This document shows positions 34,724-43,392 of a stretch of 64,000 bases of DNA, piece by piece. Numbering within the stretch: position 1 is the stretch's first letter; each line of letters begins with the position of its first letter. Source of the stretch: Nannocystis pusilla. GTDB lineage: Bacteria > Myxococcota_A > Polyangia > Nannocystales > Nannocystaceae. Location: assembly GCF_020073745.1 (NCBI RefSeq), contig NZ_JAIRAU010000057.1, forward strand, positions 216,001-280,000. The letters are read 5' to 3'. Position numbers and translations under genes: made by a program. Under the pieces are notes generated by a model that worked only from the letters and a program-made list of their open reading frames with translations, did no database searches and was not told the origin of the DNA.

Positions 34724-36505
34724 TCACCGCGGCGGGAGCAGGGCCAGGTCGAGGCCGCCCGGGTACCAGTAGCTGCCGTAGTCCATGACGCCGTAGGTGG
34801 TGACGCCGAACTTGATGTTCGAGCTCATGGTGTGGCCGCCGGTGGGGGTGTCGGCCAGCTCGACGTGGGCCAGGGAGTAGCCGCCGCCGATCGGCTCGAA
34901 GCCGGTGACCATGGCGCCGTCGATCGTCACCGTCGCGCCGTCGGGGGCGATGATGTCGGCGAAGTTCTCGACCCACAGCTTGTTGGCGTAGACGATGTAG
35001 TCCTCGCGGTACTGGAGGATCGGGACCGCCTGGACCATGGCCGGGTCGCTGGTGCCGTAGCCGGCGCCCTGGCCGACCATGTACTGGACGACGAGGACGC
35101 GCTTGTCGGCGTCGACCTTGAAGCGGTCGACGGTGCTGGCGATCTCGATGAAATCGCCGGCCTTGGCCAGCTTCTTGGCCGCCGCCTGGTCGGGCGTGTA
35201 GACCAGGTTGGTGTCGTCCTCGGCGGCGACGATGCGGACGAACATCGCCTTCTCGAGCGCGTTGTCGGGGGTCTGGACCGGCGGGCCGACGAAGTACTCG
35301 CCCGACAGGGTCTCGATCGGGAACAGCGACTCCTCGAGGTGATCGCAGGCCTCGACGCCGATGGGGATCTGCGTGCACTCGTGGCCGCCGATCACCTGCA
35401 CCGGCTTGTCGGCGCGCACGAACGAGCCGGTCAGGTCGCCGCCGGCGGCGGCGAAGACGGTCAGCACGTCGCCGGTGTTGAGCAGCGCCATGCCGTTGCC
35501 GGTGTTGTCGACGCCGCCGCCGGCCTGCGTGTTGGTGCCGCCCGGCGGGCCCTGGAGCTTGACGATCGTGTTGTCCTGGCTGGCGACCACCGCGTAGAAG
35601 CCGGGCAGCAGGTAGTCGTTCCAGTACTGCCACGAGGCGACCAGGTAGTTGCCGGTCCAGGTGTTGACCGGCAGCAGCAGCGAGGCGTCGTTCGACTGGG
35701 CCGCGTTGAGCGGCATGAACTGGTAGACCGTGACGGGCTTGGTCGAGCGCAGGCGGTAGGCGCCCTTCTTGGCGTGCTTGGTCGGACCCGACCCTTGAAT
35801 CAGCTCGTTCACGAACGGCAAGGTGACGACCTTGACGTCCGCGGCCGGCACGGTGACCTGGGCGATGAGCTCGTCGCCGCGGGTGACCGTCACCATCGCG
35901 GTGGCGTCGGCGGCGTTCGAGACGGCGACCGCGAACGGGTTGTTGAGGTCGAAGATGTCGTACTGCTGGGTGACCGTCGGGTAGTACTCGCAGCCGATGT
36001 AGCTCAGGCTGCCGAGCTGGGCGCACGCGCCGACGCAGCCGCCGCCCTGGTCGTCGCAGCTGAGGCCGAGCAGAGGGTCGCAGAAGCCCTCGTCGTAGCC
36101 GTTGCCGTCCTCGTTGCAGGTGAAGACGTTCTGGCCCTCGCACTTCTTGGTGCCGGGGATGCAGTCGACGCAGCCGAGCCCGGGGGCGCACTCGCCGGCG
36201 CACTGGGTCTCGTCGCTGTAACCGCCCATGCCGTCGCAGACCTGCGCGACGTCGCCGTCGCAGATGATGTCGCCCGCAGGACACGGACCCGGCGGCGCGG
36301 TCGGGTCGGGGGTGGTCGTCGACGTCGTCGGCGCGCTCGATGTGGTCGGGTCCTCGCTCGTGGTGCTGCTCGTGTCCCCGGTCGAGGCGCTCGTCCCGGG
36401 CGCGGTCGCGCTGGTAGGGTTGGCGACGGTGGTCACCTGACCACCGCTGTCACCGCAGGCCGCGAGCGAGAGGGCGAGCACCGCACACGAGAGAGAGCGG
36501 ACCAT
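34724..36505 (-). CDS. IgGFc-binding-domain lipoprotein
   Basis: 593 residues. Signal peptide with the lipobox LAAC (Cys17). A Thr/Ser-rich linker (25-72) follows, then a Cys-rich segment (about 73-165: CPAGDIICDGDVAQVCDG, CIPGTKKCEGQNVFTCNEDG) resembling repeats common in myxobacterial surface proteins. A large C-terminal domain (about 170-590) has features of the IgGFc-binding N-terminal domain family: YQFMPLNAAQSNDASLLLP, GHECTQIPIGVEACDHLEESLFP, VVQYMVGQGAG. Probably a cell-surface adhesion or sensing protein. Its ligand in bacteria is unknown. The start is clear from the signal peptide. Confidence 0.85.
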   Translation of the reverse strand: MVRSLSCAVLALSLAACGDSGGQVTTVANPTSATAPGTSASTGDTSSTTSEDPTTSSAPTTSTTTPDPTAPPGPCPAGDIICDGDVAQVCDGMGGYSDETQCAGECAPGLGCVDCIPGTKKCEGQNVFTCNEDGNGYDEGFCDPLLGLSCDDQGGGCVGACAQLGSLSYIGCEYYPTVTQQYDIFDLNNPFAVAVSNAADATAMVTVTRGDELIAQVTVPAADVKVVTLPFVNELIQGSGPTKHAKKGAYRLRSTKPVTVYQFMPLNAAQSNDASLLLPVNTWTGNYLVASWQYWNDYLLPGFYAVVASQDNTIVKLQGPPGGTNTQAGGGVDNTGNGMALLNTGDVLTVFAAAGGDLTGSFVRADKPVQVIGGHECTQIPIGVEACDHLEESLFPIETLSGEYFVGPPVQTPDNALEKAMFVRIVAAEDDTNLVYTPDQAAAKKLAKAGDFIEIASTVDRFKVDADKRVLVVQYMVGQGAGYGTSDPAMVQAVPILQYREDYIVYANKLWVENFADIIAPDGATVTIDGAMVTGFEPIGGGYSLAHVELADTPTGGHTMSSNIKFGVTTYGVMDYGSYWYPGGLDLALLPPR

Positions 36506-36578
36506 GAACGCATGGTATGAGGGTCGCTCGCCAGACCCTGGGCTGCGCGCCGTGAGTTACATGGCGGAAACTTGGAGA

Positions 36579-36606
36579 CATGTTCTTCAAGTCATGTGAC
36601 TTGGGC
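36579..36606. repeat. 14-bp repeat array, 2 units (degenerate)
   Basis: catgttcttcaagt and catgtgacttgggc, in the divergent gap upstream of the OmpA-like gene. A further CATG lies 19 bases before. Confidence 0.5.
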
Positions 36607-36736
36607 GGCGAAGCTCGCGGTGGCGCGGGCGAGAGCGCGCAGGGGCGTTCATGGGCCCGCGCACGCGCCCGAGTGCTCGAGGGTGGACTCGGTGGAGCCA
36701 CGCGGGTGTCGAGGATAGGATGAGGATAGGGAGGTG

Positions 36737-37570
36737 ATGGGGGCGTCACCATGGGTTCGAGCCGCGGGTCGGCTGGTGAGGCTCGGCGCCGTCATGCTCA
36801 TCGATACGGGCTGCGGGAGGCGTGTCGTGGAGACCGGGTCGCCGGTGGCGGACCGGGACGGGGATGGGCTCATCGACGTGCGCGACGCGTGTCCGGACGA
36901 GCCCGAGGATCACGACGGCTTCGCGGACGACGACGGCTGTGTGGACCGGGACAACGACGCCGACGGGATCGTCGACGCGCTGCGGTTCGAGGACGGGCGG
37001 TGGATCAACTGCGACCTGAAGGTCGTCGATCGCGTGAGCTACGACTGGCACGCGCAAGATCCGGCGCGCGGCGGGGGCGGGGCGCTACGCGTCGAGGCCG
37101 GGGAGGTCATCGACTGCCGCGACATGCCGGAGGATCGCAACGGGATCGAGGACGAGGACGGCTGCCCGGACCAGCGGTCGCCGACGATCGTGTGTGGGTC
37201 GCCGCCGCTGCTGGCGACGATCCGATATGCGCTGGTGGGGCGGCTGGCGCGGGAGGAGCTGGCGCCGCTCGAGCTGGTGGCCGCGGACCTGCGCTCCGCG
37301 CCGGCGGCACGGGTGAGGATCGAGGCGCACGTCGAGCCGCAGCGCGATCGGGAGGTCGCGCGGCGGAGCTCGCAAGAGATGGCGCAGCTGGTGCTGGATG
37401 AATTGGCCCGCCAGGGGATCGCGCGCGAGCGGCTCGAGGCCATCGGGTGGGGCGACAGCAAGCCGCGGTCGGGCGACGCGGCCGATCCGGCGGCGAACCG
37501 GCGGATCGATGTCAGCGTGGCGAACGAGAGCGTGCTCGGCGAGGTGCGGCGCGAGCACGCGTGTCGGTGA
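36737..37570 (+). CDS. OmpA-family protein with TSP3-type calcium repeats
   Basis: 277 residues. A hydrophobic start with a probable lipobox DTGC (residue about 26), then thrombospondin type 3-like repeats: DRDGDGLIDVRDACPDEPEDHDG, DDDGCVDRDNDADGIVD and EDRNGIEDEDGCPDQ, each with Asp/Asn ligands for calcium. The C-terminal half (about 165-275) is an OmpA-like peptidoglycan-binding domain: VRIEAHVEP, SSQEMAQLVLDELARQGIARERLEAIGWGDSKP and NRRIDVSV. It links the outer membrane to the cell wall. A GGGAGG site overlaps the start at 36737; the exact start is uncertain. Confidence 0.82.
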   Translation: MGASPWVRAAGRLVRLGAVMLIDTGCGRRVVETGSPVADRDGDGLIDVRDACPDEPEDHDGFADDDGCVDRDNDADGIVDALRFEDGRWINCDLKVVDRVSYDWHAQDPARGGGGALRVEAGEVIDCRDMPEDRNGIEDEDGCPDQRSPTIVCGSPPLLATIRYALVGRLAREELAPLELVAADLRSAPAARVRIEAHVEPQRDREVARRSSQEMAQLVLDELARQGIARERLEAIGWGDSKPRSGDAADPAANRRIDVSVANESVLGEVRREHACR

Positions 37571-37600
37571 TGCTCGTGATCCCCGGTCGCGGACCTCGGC

Positions 37601-39505
37601 TCACTCGGCGGCGATCCGGCTGTCGTCGGGCCGGACGCGGACTGTCTCTTCGGACAGCTCGCGCAGCGCCTCGCTGTCGGCCAGGCCGGACTCGAGCAGG
37701 TCGCGGAACTCGCCGTCGAGCAGGCGGCGGGCGGTGCGGTAGCGGGCGCGATCGTCGTTGGAGCGGATCGCGCGGAAGCGGTCCTGGACGCGGCGGCGGG
37801 TCTGGCGGGCGAAGGCGTCGGCCAGCTCGACGGCGGCTGCCCCTTCGGGCAGGTCGGAGCGCTGGAGCGCCGCCGCGCGGGTGACGGCCGCGGTGGTGGC
37901 GAACAGGTCGGCGCCGATGTCGACGCAGCGGAACAGCAGGGCCTGGCGCTTCTCGAGGCTGGCGCCCTTGCCGACCATCAGGTGGAAGATCGCCCGCGAC
38001 AGGCGACGGGTGGTCCGCTCGAGCCAGCGGACGTGGCGCGCGAGCGGGCCGAACGCCTGGTAGCGCGGCCATCGACCCCAGCCGAGCCAGCGCGTGGGGT
38101 ACCAGCCGGCGTAGAACAGGCCGACCCGCGGCAGCGTGGCCAGCTTCTGCTTCAGCGGCACCTTGGGGTCGACCAGCGCGCCGGCGACCGCGAGGTGGCG
38201 GTCGAGCGCCTCGCGGGCGATGAAGAGGCGCAAGATCTCCGACGAGCCCTCGAAGATCAGGTTGATCCGGAAGTCGCGCAGCATGCGTTCGACCGGGATC
38301 GGCGGCTCGCCGCGGGCCTCGAGCGACTCGGCGGTCTCGTAGCCGCGGCCGCCGCGGATCTGCAGGGTGCGGTCGACGATCTTCCAGCCCTCCTCGCTGT
38401 TCCACATCTTGGCGACGGCGGCCTCGAGGCGGATGTCGCGGTCGCCCATGTCGGCCATCGCCGAGGCGAGGTCGGACAGCGCCTCCATGGCGAAGGTGGT
38501 CGCGGCCATGTCGGTGAGCAGCTGGGCGATCGCGTCGTGCTTGCCGATGGCCTGGCCCCACTGCACGCGGCTGCTGGCCCACTGGCGACAGATCTCGAGC
38601 GCGCGCTTGCTGGCGGCCGCGCACGAGGCGGGCAGGGTGAGGCGGCCGGTGTTGAGGGTGACGAGCGCGAGCTTGAGGCCGCGGCCCTCCGCCCACAACA
38701 AGTTGTCCTTCGGGACATGGACGTTGGTGAAGCGGACGACGCCGTTCTCGATGGCGCGCAGGCCCATGAAGCGGCAGCGGTGGACGACCTCGACGCCGGG
38801 CCAGTCGCGCTCGACGATGAACGCGGAGATCTTGCCGGTGTCGGGGTGCCGGGCCATGACGACGTAGAGCTCGGCGATGGTGCCGTTGGTACACCACAGC
38901 TTCTCGCCGTTGAGGATGTAGTCGCCGCCCTCGGTGCGCTCGGCGGTGGTGGTGAGGTTGCCGGGGTCGGAGCCGACGTCGCGCTCGGTGAGGGCGAAGG
39001 CGGACACGGCCCCGCGGGCGCAGCGGGGCAGGTACTTGGCCTTCTGCGCGTCGGTGCCGAACAGCTTGACCGGCTGCGGCACGCCGATCGATTGATGCGC
39101 GGACAGCAGGGCGACGAGGTTGCCGTCCTGGCTGGTGACGAGCTTGATGACCTCGCAGTACTCGCGCTGGGTGAGTCCGAGGCCGCCGTACTCGACGGGG
39201 ATCTTCATGCCGAACGCGCCCATGGCCGCGAGCTGGTCGATGATGTGCTGCGGGATCTGGCCGTCGCGGTCGATCTCGTCGGAGTCGACCTCGTCGGCGA
39301 GGAAGCGGCGCATCCGCTCGTAGAAGGCGCGGAAGGCCGGGCGCTCGGGCGGGGCGTCGGGGAACGGGTGGACGAGGTCGAGGCGGAAGTTGCCGAGGAA
39401 CAGCTCCTTGAGGAAGCTGGGGGCGCTCCACTCGGTCTCGCGGGACTCCTCCGCGACCTGGCGGGCCTCGGCCTCGGTGAACGTCTTCGTGGAGCGTGTC
39501 GTCAT
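37601..39505 (-). CDS. acyl-CoA dehydrogenase (VLCAD/ACAD9-like architecture)
   Basis: 634 residues, longer than the soluble short-chain type and with a helical C-terminal domain (about 450-634) as in membrane-associated very-long-chain enzymes. Flavin-binding motifs: SAFALTERDVGSDPGN and NGEKLWCTNG. IRGGRGYETAESLEARGEPP and the catalytic region LIFEGSSEILRLFIAREALD are conserved. FAD-dependent alpha,beta-dehydrogenation of long acyl-CoAs is expected. The start at 39505 (MTTRSTKTF) follows a plausible upstream region; extension to 39577 is less likely. Three single repeat copies lie inside (about 37644, 37839 and 38702), one encoding HVPKDN at a position where the family has a similar VPxxN loop. 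Confidence 0.92.
   Translation of the reverse strand: MTTRSTKTFTEAEARQVAEESRETEWSAPSFLKELFLGNFRLDLVHPFPDAPPERPAFRAFYERMRRFLADEVDSDEIDRDGQIPQHIIDQLAAMGAFGMKIPVEYGGLGLTQREYCEVIKLVTSQDGNLVALLSAHQSIGVPQPVKLFGTDAQKAKYLPRCARGAVSAFALTERDVGSDPGNLTTTAERTEGGDYILNGEKLWCTNGTIAELYVVMARHPDTGKISAFIVERDWPGVEVVHRCRFMGLRAIENGVVRFTNVHVPKDNLLWAEGRGLKLALVTLNTGRLTLPASCAAASKRALEICRQWASSRVQWGQAIGKHDAIAQLLTDMAATTFAMEALSDLASAMADMGDRDIRLEAAVAKMWNSEEGWKIVDRTLQIRGGRGYETAESLEARGEPPIPVERMLRDFRINLIFEGSSEILRLFIAREALDRHLAVAGALVDPKVPLKQKLATLPRVGLFYAGWYPTRWLGWGRWPRYQAFGPLARHVRWLERTTRRLSRAIFHLMVGKGASLEKRQALLFRCVDIGADLFATTAAVTRAAALQRSDLPEGAAAVELADAFARQTRRRVQDRFRAIRSNDDRARYRTARRLLDGEFRDLLESGLADSEALRELSEETVRVRPDDSRIAAE
38702..38720. 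repeat. 14-bp repeat, single unit inside the acyl-CoA dehydrogenase gene
   Basis: gttgtccttcggga followed by catgg, a near-consensus copy that encodes VHVPKDN on the minus strand. Confidence 0.5.
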
Positions 39506-39694
39506 GCCGCGAGTCTGATCGCACTTGCGCGACCTCGCCCCGGGCGCTCCGGGCGCTCCAGACACAGGGCCGCACAAGCAGGGCTACGCCGCCGCGGGTG
39601 TTGCGCCGAGCGGCGCGGCGGGCCCCGCGTGCGCTCCACGGCTGGGGGCGCTGCCCCGCGGCGTTCTGCCACTCGCTCGCCGCGTTCTGCAACA

Positions 39695-39715
39695 CATGTC
39701 TGCCGGGACAGGTGG
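39695..39715. repeat. 14-bp repeat, single unit
   Basis: catgtctgccggga followed by caggtgg, in the divergent gap before the lipoprotein at 39775. Confidence 0.6.
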
Positions 39716-39774
39716 AGAAAGTGCAAGCATGCCGCGCTTGTCCGGGCGGGCCCGGGCGGTGATAGTGCGGCGGC

Positions 39775-40806
39775 ATGCGTTTGCTTGCGATGACCCTGGT
39801 GCTCCTCGTCGCCTGCCCGGGCGAGGGTATGACTGTCTCTTCGGCCAGCTCGACGGGCGAGCCGACCAGCACCGGCTCGCCGACGACGGGGACGTCCACC
39901 GGTGCGACACCGACGACGAGCGCGACGGAGGCTCCGACCACGGGCGAGCCGACCGGCACGACGGGCGAGGAGGGCGTGGCGGCGGGGCTCGAGTTGGTGC
40001 AGCGCCTCGCGGGGCTGTGGAGCGGGCAGGCCTCGATGACGCCGCTCGGGACGTTCCCGCTGATGAACATGGACGTGCGCGCGGCGTCGGGCCAGGTGCT
40101 GTTCAGCCGGGTCGACTTCGACGCGAACAACAGCCTGCGCTTCGCCTTCGAGGTCGAGGACCACGGCTCGGGGCCGGTGCTGGTGTACCGCAACGGCGGC
40201 TACTTCCTCGGCCTGCTGCGCGACTCCCGGGCGCTGCTCGCCGAGCACACCGACTCGAGCTGGCGGTTCTGCTCGGCGACGCAGGGCTGCGACTACATCG
40301 ACGCCACGTTCTCGTTCGACGGCGACGACCACGTGATCCTCGACGTCAAGGTGAAGGGGATGCAGCACGTGTACTGGGACGCGCTGCGCGAGGAGACGCG
40401 CGCGCTGCCGGAGCCGTTCCCGGCCGACCTGACGCCGCTGGCCAAGGACGCGCCGTTCCCGACGATGCCCACGCTGAAGGTCGACGTGAACTGGACCGGA
40501 GCGCTCGAGGAGGACGGCGGGGTGTGGGTGATCCTGACGACGCAGCCGTGCGACCTGCAATTCACCTGCAAGCACAGCCGCTCGCTGTTGGCCGCCACCC
40601 CGGCGGGGGCGACGTCGTCGACGCTGACGCTCGAGCAGATCCACCCGGGCGACTACAAGATGACGGTGGTCCTCGACCGCAACGGCAACATGGACGAGAC
40701 GCTGTTCCCCGACGCGGGCGACGGGGTGTCGCTGCCGAACCAGGCGGTGACGATCGCGCCGAGCGGCGAGACGAGCGCGCAGGCGACGATCGTCGTCGAC
40801 CTGTGA
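39775..40806 (+). CDS. Thr/Ser-rich-linker lipoprotein
   Basis: 343 residues. Signal peptide with the lipobox LVAC (Cys14), then a linker to about residue 65 made of Ser/Thr/Gly/Pro (TSTGSPTTGTSTGATPTTS). The folded domain (about 70-343) contains LELVQRLAGLWSGQASMTPLG, an opening typical of lipocalin-like or DUF1579-like sheets, and four Cys that may form disulfides. I cannot name the family. A GATAGT -10-like hexamer at 39761 lies 8 bases before the ATG and there is no Shine-Dalgarno, so it is probably leaderless. A repeat copy falls in the first codons after the lipobox (CTGTCTCTTCGGCCAG). Confidence 0.75.
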   Translation: MRLLAMTLVLLVACPGEGMTVSSASSTGEPTSTGSPTTGTSTGATPTTSATEAPTTGEPTGTTGEEGVAAGLELVQRLAGLWSGQASMTPLGTFPLMNMDVRAASGQVLFSRVDFDANNSLRFAFEVEDHGSGPVLVYRNGGYFLGLLRDSRALLAEHTDSSWRFCSATQGCDYIDATFSFDGDDHVILDVKVKGMQHVYWDALREETRALPEPFPADLTPLAKDAPFPTMPTLKVDVNWTGALEEDGGVWVILTTQPCDLQFTCKHSRSLLAATPAGATSSTLTLEQIHPGDYKMTVVLDRNGNMDETLFPDAGDGVSLPNQAVTIAPSGETSAQATIVVDL

Positions 40807-40824
40807 GTGGGGTGGTCGTCGGGA

Positions 40825-40860
40825 CATGCTTGATTGGGCATGTCCTCAAGGGCATGTTAG
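40825..40860. repeat. 14-bp repeat array, 2.5 units
   Basis: catgcttgattggg, catgtcctcaaggg, then catgttag, about 20 bases after the preceding stop. A degenerate unit precedes it at 40811. Confidence 0.75.
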
Positions 40861-41051
40861 ATAGAGGTCGCCGCACTGGAGGGGACCGAGGACGCGGGCA
40901 CGCCATGGCGGCGAAGGGGCGAGTGCGAATGCGATGGTGCGTGGAGGTCGAGCGCCCGCCTCCATCGGGCGTGCCCTGCTGCGCGTGATGGAAGGGAGCG
41001 ACGCGAGCGGTCGGCCAGGGCTCGGGGCCCGGGTGGTGCTATGCTGCGGGC

Positions 41052-41996
41052 GTGTCGCCCGAGGTCCAGAGGCTCGCCGCGCTGTTCGAAGAGGTGCTCC
41101 AGGCGCTGGCCGAGGTGCCGCTGGCCGAGCTGGTGGCCGGGCGGGCGCTGCCGGAGCCGAAGGCCGCGCTGATCCAGCACCTGCTGGCGCACACCGCGAC
41201 CCTGGCGGCCTGGCTGCGCACGCCCGCCTGCGCCGAGGCGCTGTGCGTGCGGCTGGCCCGGTGGCTGTGGAGCCGCAACCAGTACGTCCGCCTCGACCGC
41301 GGGGCGCTGACGGCGGCCTGCGGGCGCGCGGCGAACGAGGTCGCCGACGCGCTGGCTGCCGCGGGCGAAGATGGCGCGAAGGACATGTCCGAACGGCTAG
41401 TGCGCGCGGGACAGGAGCTGCAGGCGCGGGTCGCGGCGCTGGTGCGGGCGGGCGGCGGGGCCAAGGCCGAGGTCGTGTGCAGCGAGTACGCGGTGACGCT
41501 GCAGCGCGACGCGCTGGGCCTCGGCGACGCGCCGCTGGCCCCGCCGATCCTCGATGTCGGCTGCGGGAGCTCGGCAGGGTTCGTGCGCGCGCTGCGGGCC
41601 GAAGGCCTGGCGGCAACCGGGCTCGACCGCGAGGCGCCCGAAGACGTGGCGCTGGTCGGCGACTGGCTGACCTTCCCGTTCGGACAGGACCGCTGGGGCA
41701 CGATCGTGTCGCACCAGGCGTTCTCGCTCCACTTCATCCACCACCACCTGGCCCAGAGCCCGGAGGCGTACGCGTACGCGCGCGTGTACATGGCGGTGCT
41801 GCGCTCGCTGAAGCCGGGCGGGCGCTTCGTCTACGTGCCGGGGCTGCCGTTCGTCGAGGCGATGCTGCCGGCGAACCTGTACCGCTGCACGCGGGTGCCG
41901 CTGCCGGAGGCGATGGTGAGCGAGGCGGTGCACGCGCTCGAGCGCGCGGCGGGGTTCGAGCTGGCCTACGCGGCGCACGTCGAGCGGCTGGCCTGA
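41052..41996 (+). CDS. SAM-dependent methyltransferase paired with a radical SAM enzyme
   Basis: 314 residues. The N-terminal 140 residues are a helical domain (SPEVQRLAALFEEVLQALAEVPL ...) with no family I know. A class I methyltransferase domain follows: motif I ILDVGCGSSAGFVRAL, the acidic end of strand 2 ATGLDRE, and motif post-I DWLTFPFGQDRWGTIVSHQAFSLHF, then LKPGGRFVYVPG. The target is unknown. The GTG start at 41052 sits 6 bases after a -10-like TATGCT and has no Shine-Dalgarno. Only 21 bases separate it from the radical SAM gene downstream, so the two probably act together. A 14-bp repeat copy is at 41370-41397. Confidence 0.8.
   Translation: MSPEVQRLAALFEEVLQALAEVPLAELVAGRALPEPKAALIQHLLAHTATLAAWLRTPACAEALCVRLARWLWSRNQYVRLDRGALTAACGRAANEVADALAAAGEDGAKDMSERLVRAGQELQARVAALVRAGGGAKAEVVCSEYAVTLQRDALGLGDAPLAPPILDVGCGSSAGFVRALRAEGLAATGLDREAPEDVALVGDWLTFPFGQDRWGTIVSHQAFSLHFIHHHLAQSPEAYAYARVYMAVLRSLKPGGRFVYVPGLPFVEAMLPANLYRCTRVPLPEAMVSEAVHALERAAGFELAYAAHVERLA
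41370..41397. repeat. 14-bp repeat, 2 units inside the methyltransferase gene
   Basis: gatggcgcgaagga and catgtccgaacggc, encoding EDGAKDMSERL between the helical and catalytic domains. Confidence 0.55.
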
Positions 41997-42017
41997 GGTT
42001 CGTGATAGGCTGCCGCG

Positions 42018-43337
42018 GTGGGGATCCGCGAGGAGCGTCGCCGCTTGCCGATCGTGGCGTTGGCCCCGCCGACGCGCTCGCGCAAGGCGCTGCCGGTCGC
42101 GCCCGGCCAGGCCCCGGTGCCGCGGATCGTGGTGTGGGAGTTCACGAGCGCGTGCGACCAGCGCTGCGCCCACTGCGGGCCGCGCTCGGGCAAGCGGCGC
42201 CCCGACGAGCTGAGCACCGACGAGGCGCTGCGCCTGGTCGACGAGCTGGCGGCGGCCGGCGTCGGCGAGGTGACGCTCATCGGCGGCGAGGCGTACCTGC
42301 GCCCGGACGTGCTCCGGATCGTGCGACAGATCCGCGAGCACGGCATGAGCTGCACGATGACCACCGGCGGCTACAGCCTGTCGCGCGAGATCGCCGAGGC
42401 GCTGGTCGAGGCCGGCGTGCAGAGCGTGTCGGTGTCGATCGACGGGCTCGCCGCCTGCCACGACGCGCTGCGCGGCCGACCCGACAGCTTCACGCGGGCG
42501 TTCGCGGCGCTGCGCCACTTGAAGGCGGCGGGCTCGCAGATCTCGGCGAACACGCAGCTCAACGCGCGCACGCTGCCCGACCTCGAGGCGCTGCTCGAGC
42601 TGCTGGCCGCGGAGGGGATCCATTCGTGGCAGATCCAGGTGACGATGGCCCACGGGGCCGCCGCCGATCACCCGGAGATCCTGCTGCAGCCGTACCAGAT
42701 GATCGCGCTGTACGAGGTGGTGGAGCGGCTGCTGGTGCGCTGCGAGGCGCTGGGGATCCGGCTCTACCCGGGCAACAGCCTCGGCTACTTCGGTCCGCTC
42801 GAGCAGCGACTGCGCCGCAACTCGACGCAGCGCGGGCACTACTTCGGCTGTCAGGCGGGGATCTCCGGGGCGGCGGTGTCGAGCCACGGCGAGGTGAAGA
42901 GCTGCCCGAGCCTCGGCGAGGAGGGCACCGGCGGGTCGTGGCGCGAGCACGGGTTCGCGGCGCTGTGGGAGCGCGCGCCGGAGATCGTGTACATGCGCCA
43001 GCGGACGCGCGAAGAGCTGTGGGGCCTGTGCGCGAGCTGCTACTACGCGTCGGTGTGCATGGGCGGCTGCACGTCGATGAGCGAGCCGCTGCTCGGCCGT
43101 CCGGGCAACAACCCGATGTGCCACCACCGCGCGCTCGAGCTCGACCGCCAGGGCCTGCGCGAGCGCATCGAGCCGGTCCGGGCGGCACCGGGGCAGCCGT
43201 TCGACCACGCGTTGTTCCGCCTGATCCGCGAGTACAAGGATCCGGCGTTGCGGGCGCTGCACGGGCCGGTGCACGTCGACGAGCCCAGGCGCTCCCGTGT
43301 CGACGAGCCGCGCGGCCCCGGGTCGCCGCTCAAGTGA
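42018..43337 (+). CDS. radical SAM/SPASM-domain protein (peptide-modifying type)
   Basis: 439 residues. The radical SAM core carries the [4Fe-4S] motif CDQRCAHCG (Cys-x3-Cys-x2-Cys) followed by GEVTLIGGEAYLRPDV, the SAM-binding GGE region. The C-terminal SPASM region (about 275-380) contains more Cys: FGCQAGISG, KSCPSL, LCASCYYASVCMGGC and MCHH, enough for two auxiliary clusters. This architecture is typical of enzymes maturing ribosomally made peptides or proteins. The GTG start at 42018 follows a TAGGCT hexamer by 6 bases. It is convergent with the zinc-ribbon/Thr-rich protein at 43393, a possible substrate by proximity only. Confidence 0.87.
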   Translation: MGIREERRRLPIVALAPPTRSRKALPVAPGQAPVPRIVVWEFTSACDQRCAHCGPRSGKRRPDELSTDEALRLVDELAAAGVGEVTLIGGEAYLRPDVLRIVRQIREHGMSCTMTTGGYSLSREIAEALVEAGVQSVSVSIDGLAACHDALRGRPDSFTRAFAALRHLKAAGSQISANTQLNARTLPDLEALLELLAAEGIHSWQIQVTMAHGAAADHPEILLQPYQMIALYEVVERLLVRCEALGIRLYPGNSLGYFGPLEQRLRRNSTQRGHYFGCQAGISGAAVSSHGEVKSCPSLGEEGTGGSWREHGFAALWERAPEIVYMRQRTREELWGLCASCYYASVCMGGCTSMSEPLLGRPGNNPMCHHRALELDRQGLRERIEPVRAAPGQPFDHALFRLIREYKDPALRALHGPVHVDEPRRSRVDEPRGPGSPLK

Positions 43338-43363
43338 ATTTTTAAAAATATCAAGAAAGTAAG
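43335..43363. other. AT-rich island between convergent genes
   Basis: A 29-base stretch beginning at the radical SAM stop (TTTTTAAAAATATCAAGAAAG core) is strikingly A/T-rich for this genome. It is followed directly by a repeat copy. The T-run could help terminate transcription. Confidence 0.45.
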
Positions 43364-43369
43364 AGCGGC

Positions 43370-43391
43370 CATGTCCCGGGGGACATGTGCG
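43370..43391. repeat. 14-bp repeat, single unit plus stem closure
   Basis: catgtcccggggga followed by catgtgcg. It abuts the stop codon of the convergent gene at 43393. Confidence 0.7.
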
Positions 43392-43392
43392 T

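Noticed and set aside
40934..43345. 803-residue plus-strand frame over the methyltransferase/radical SAM genes
   Set aside because: Arg/Ala/Gly-rich shadow of the two real genes in a different frame.
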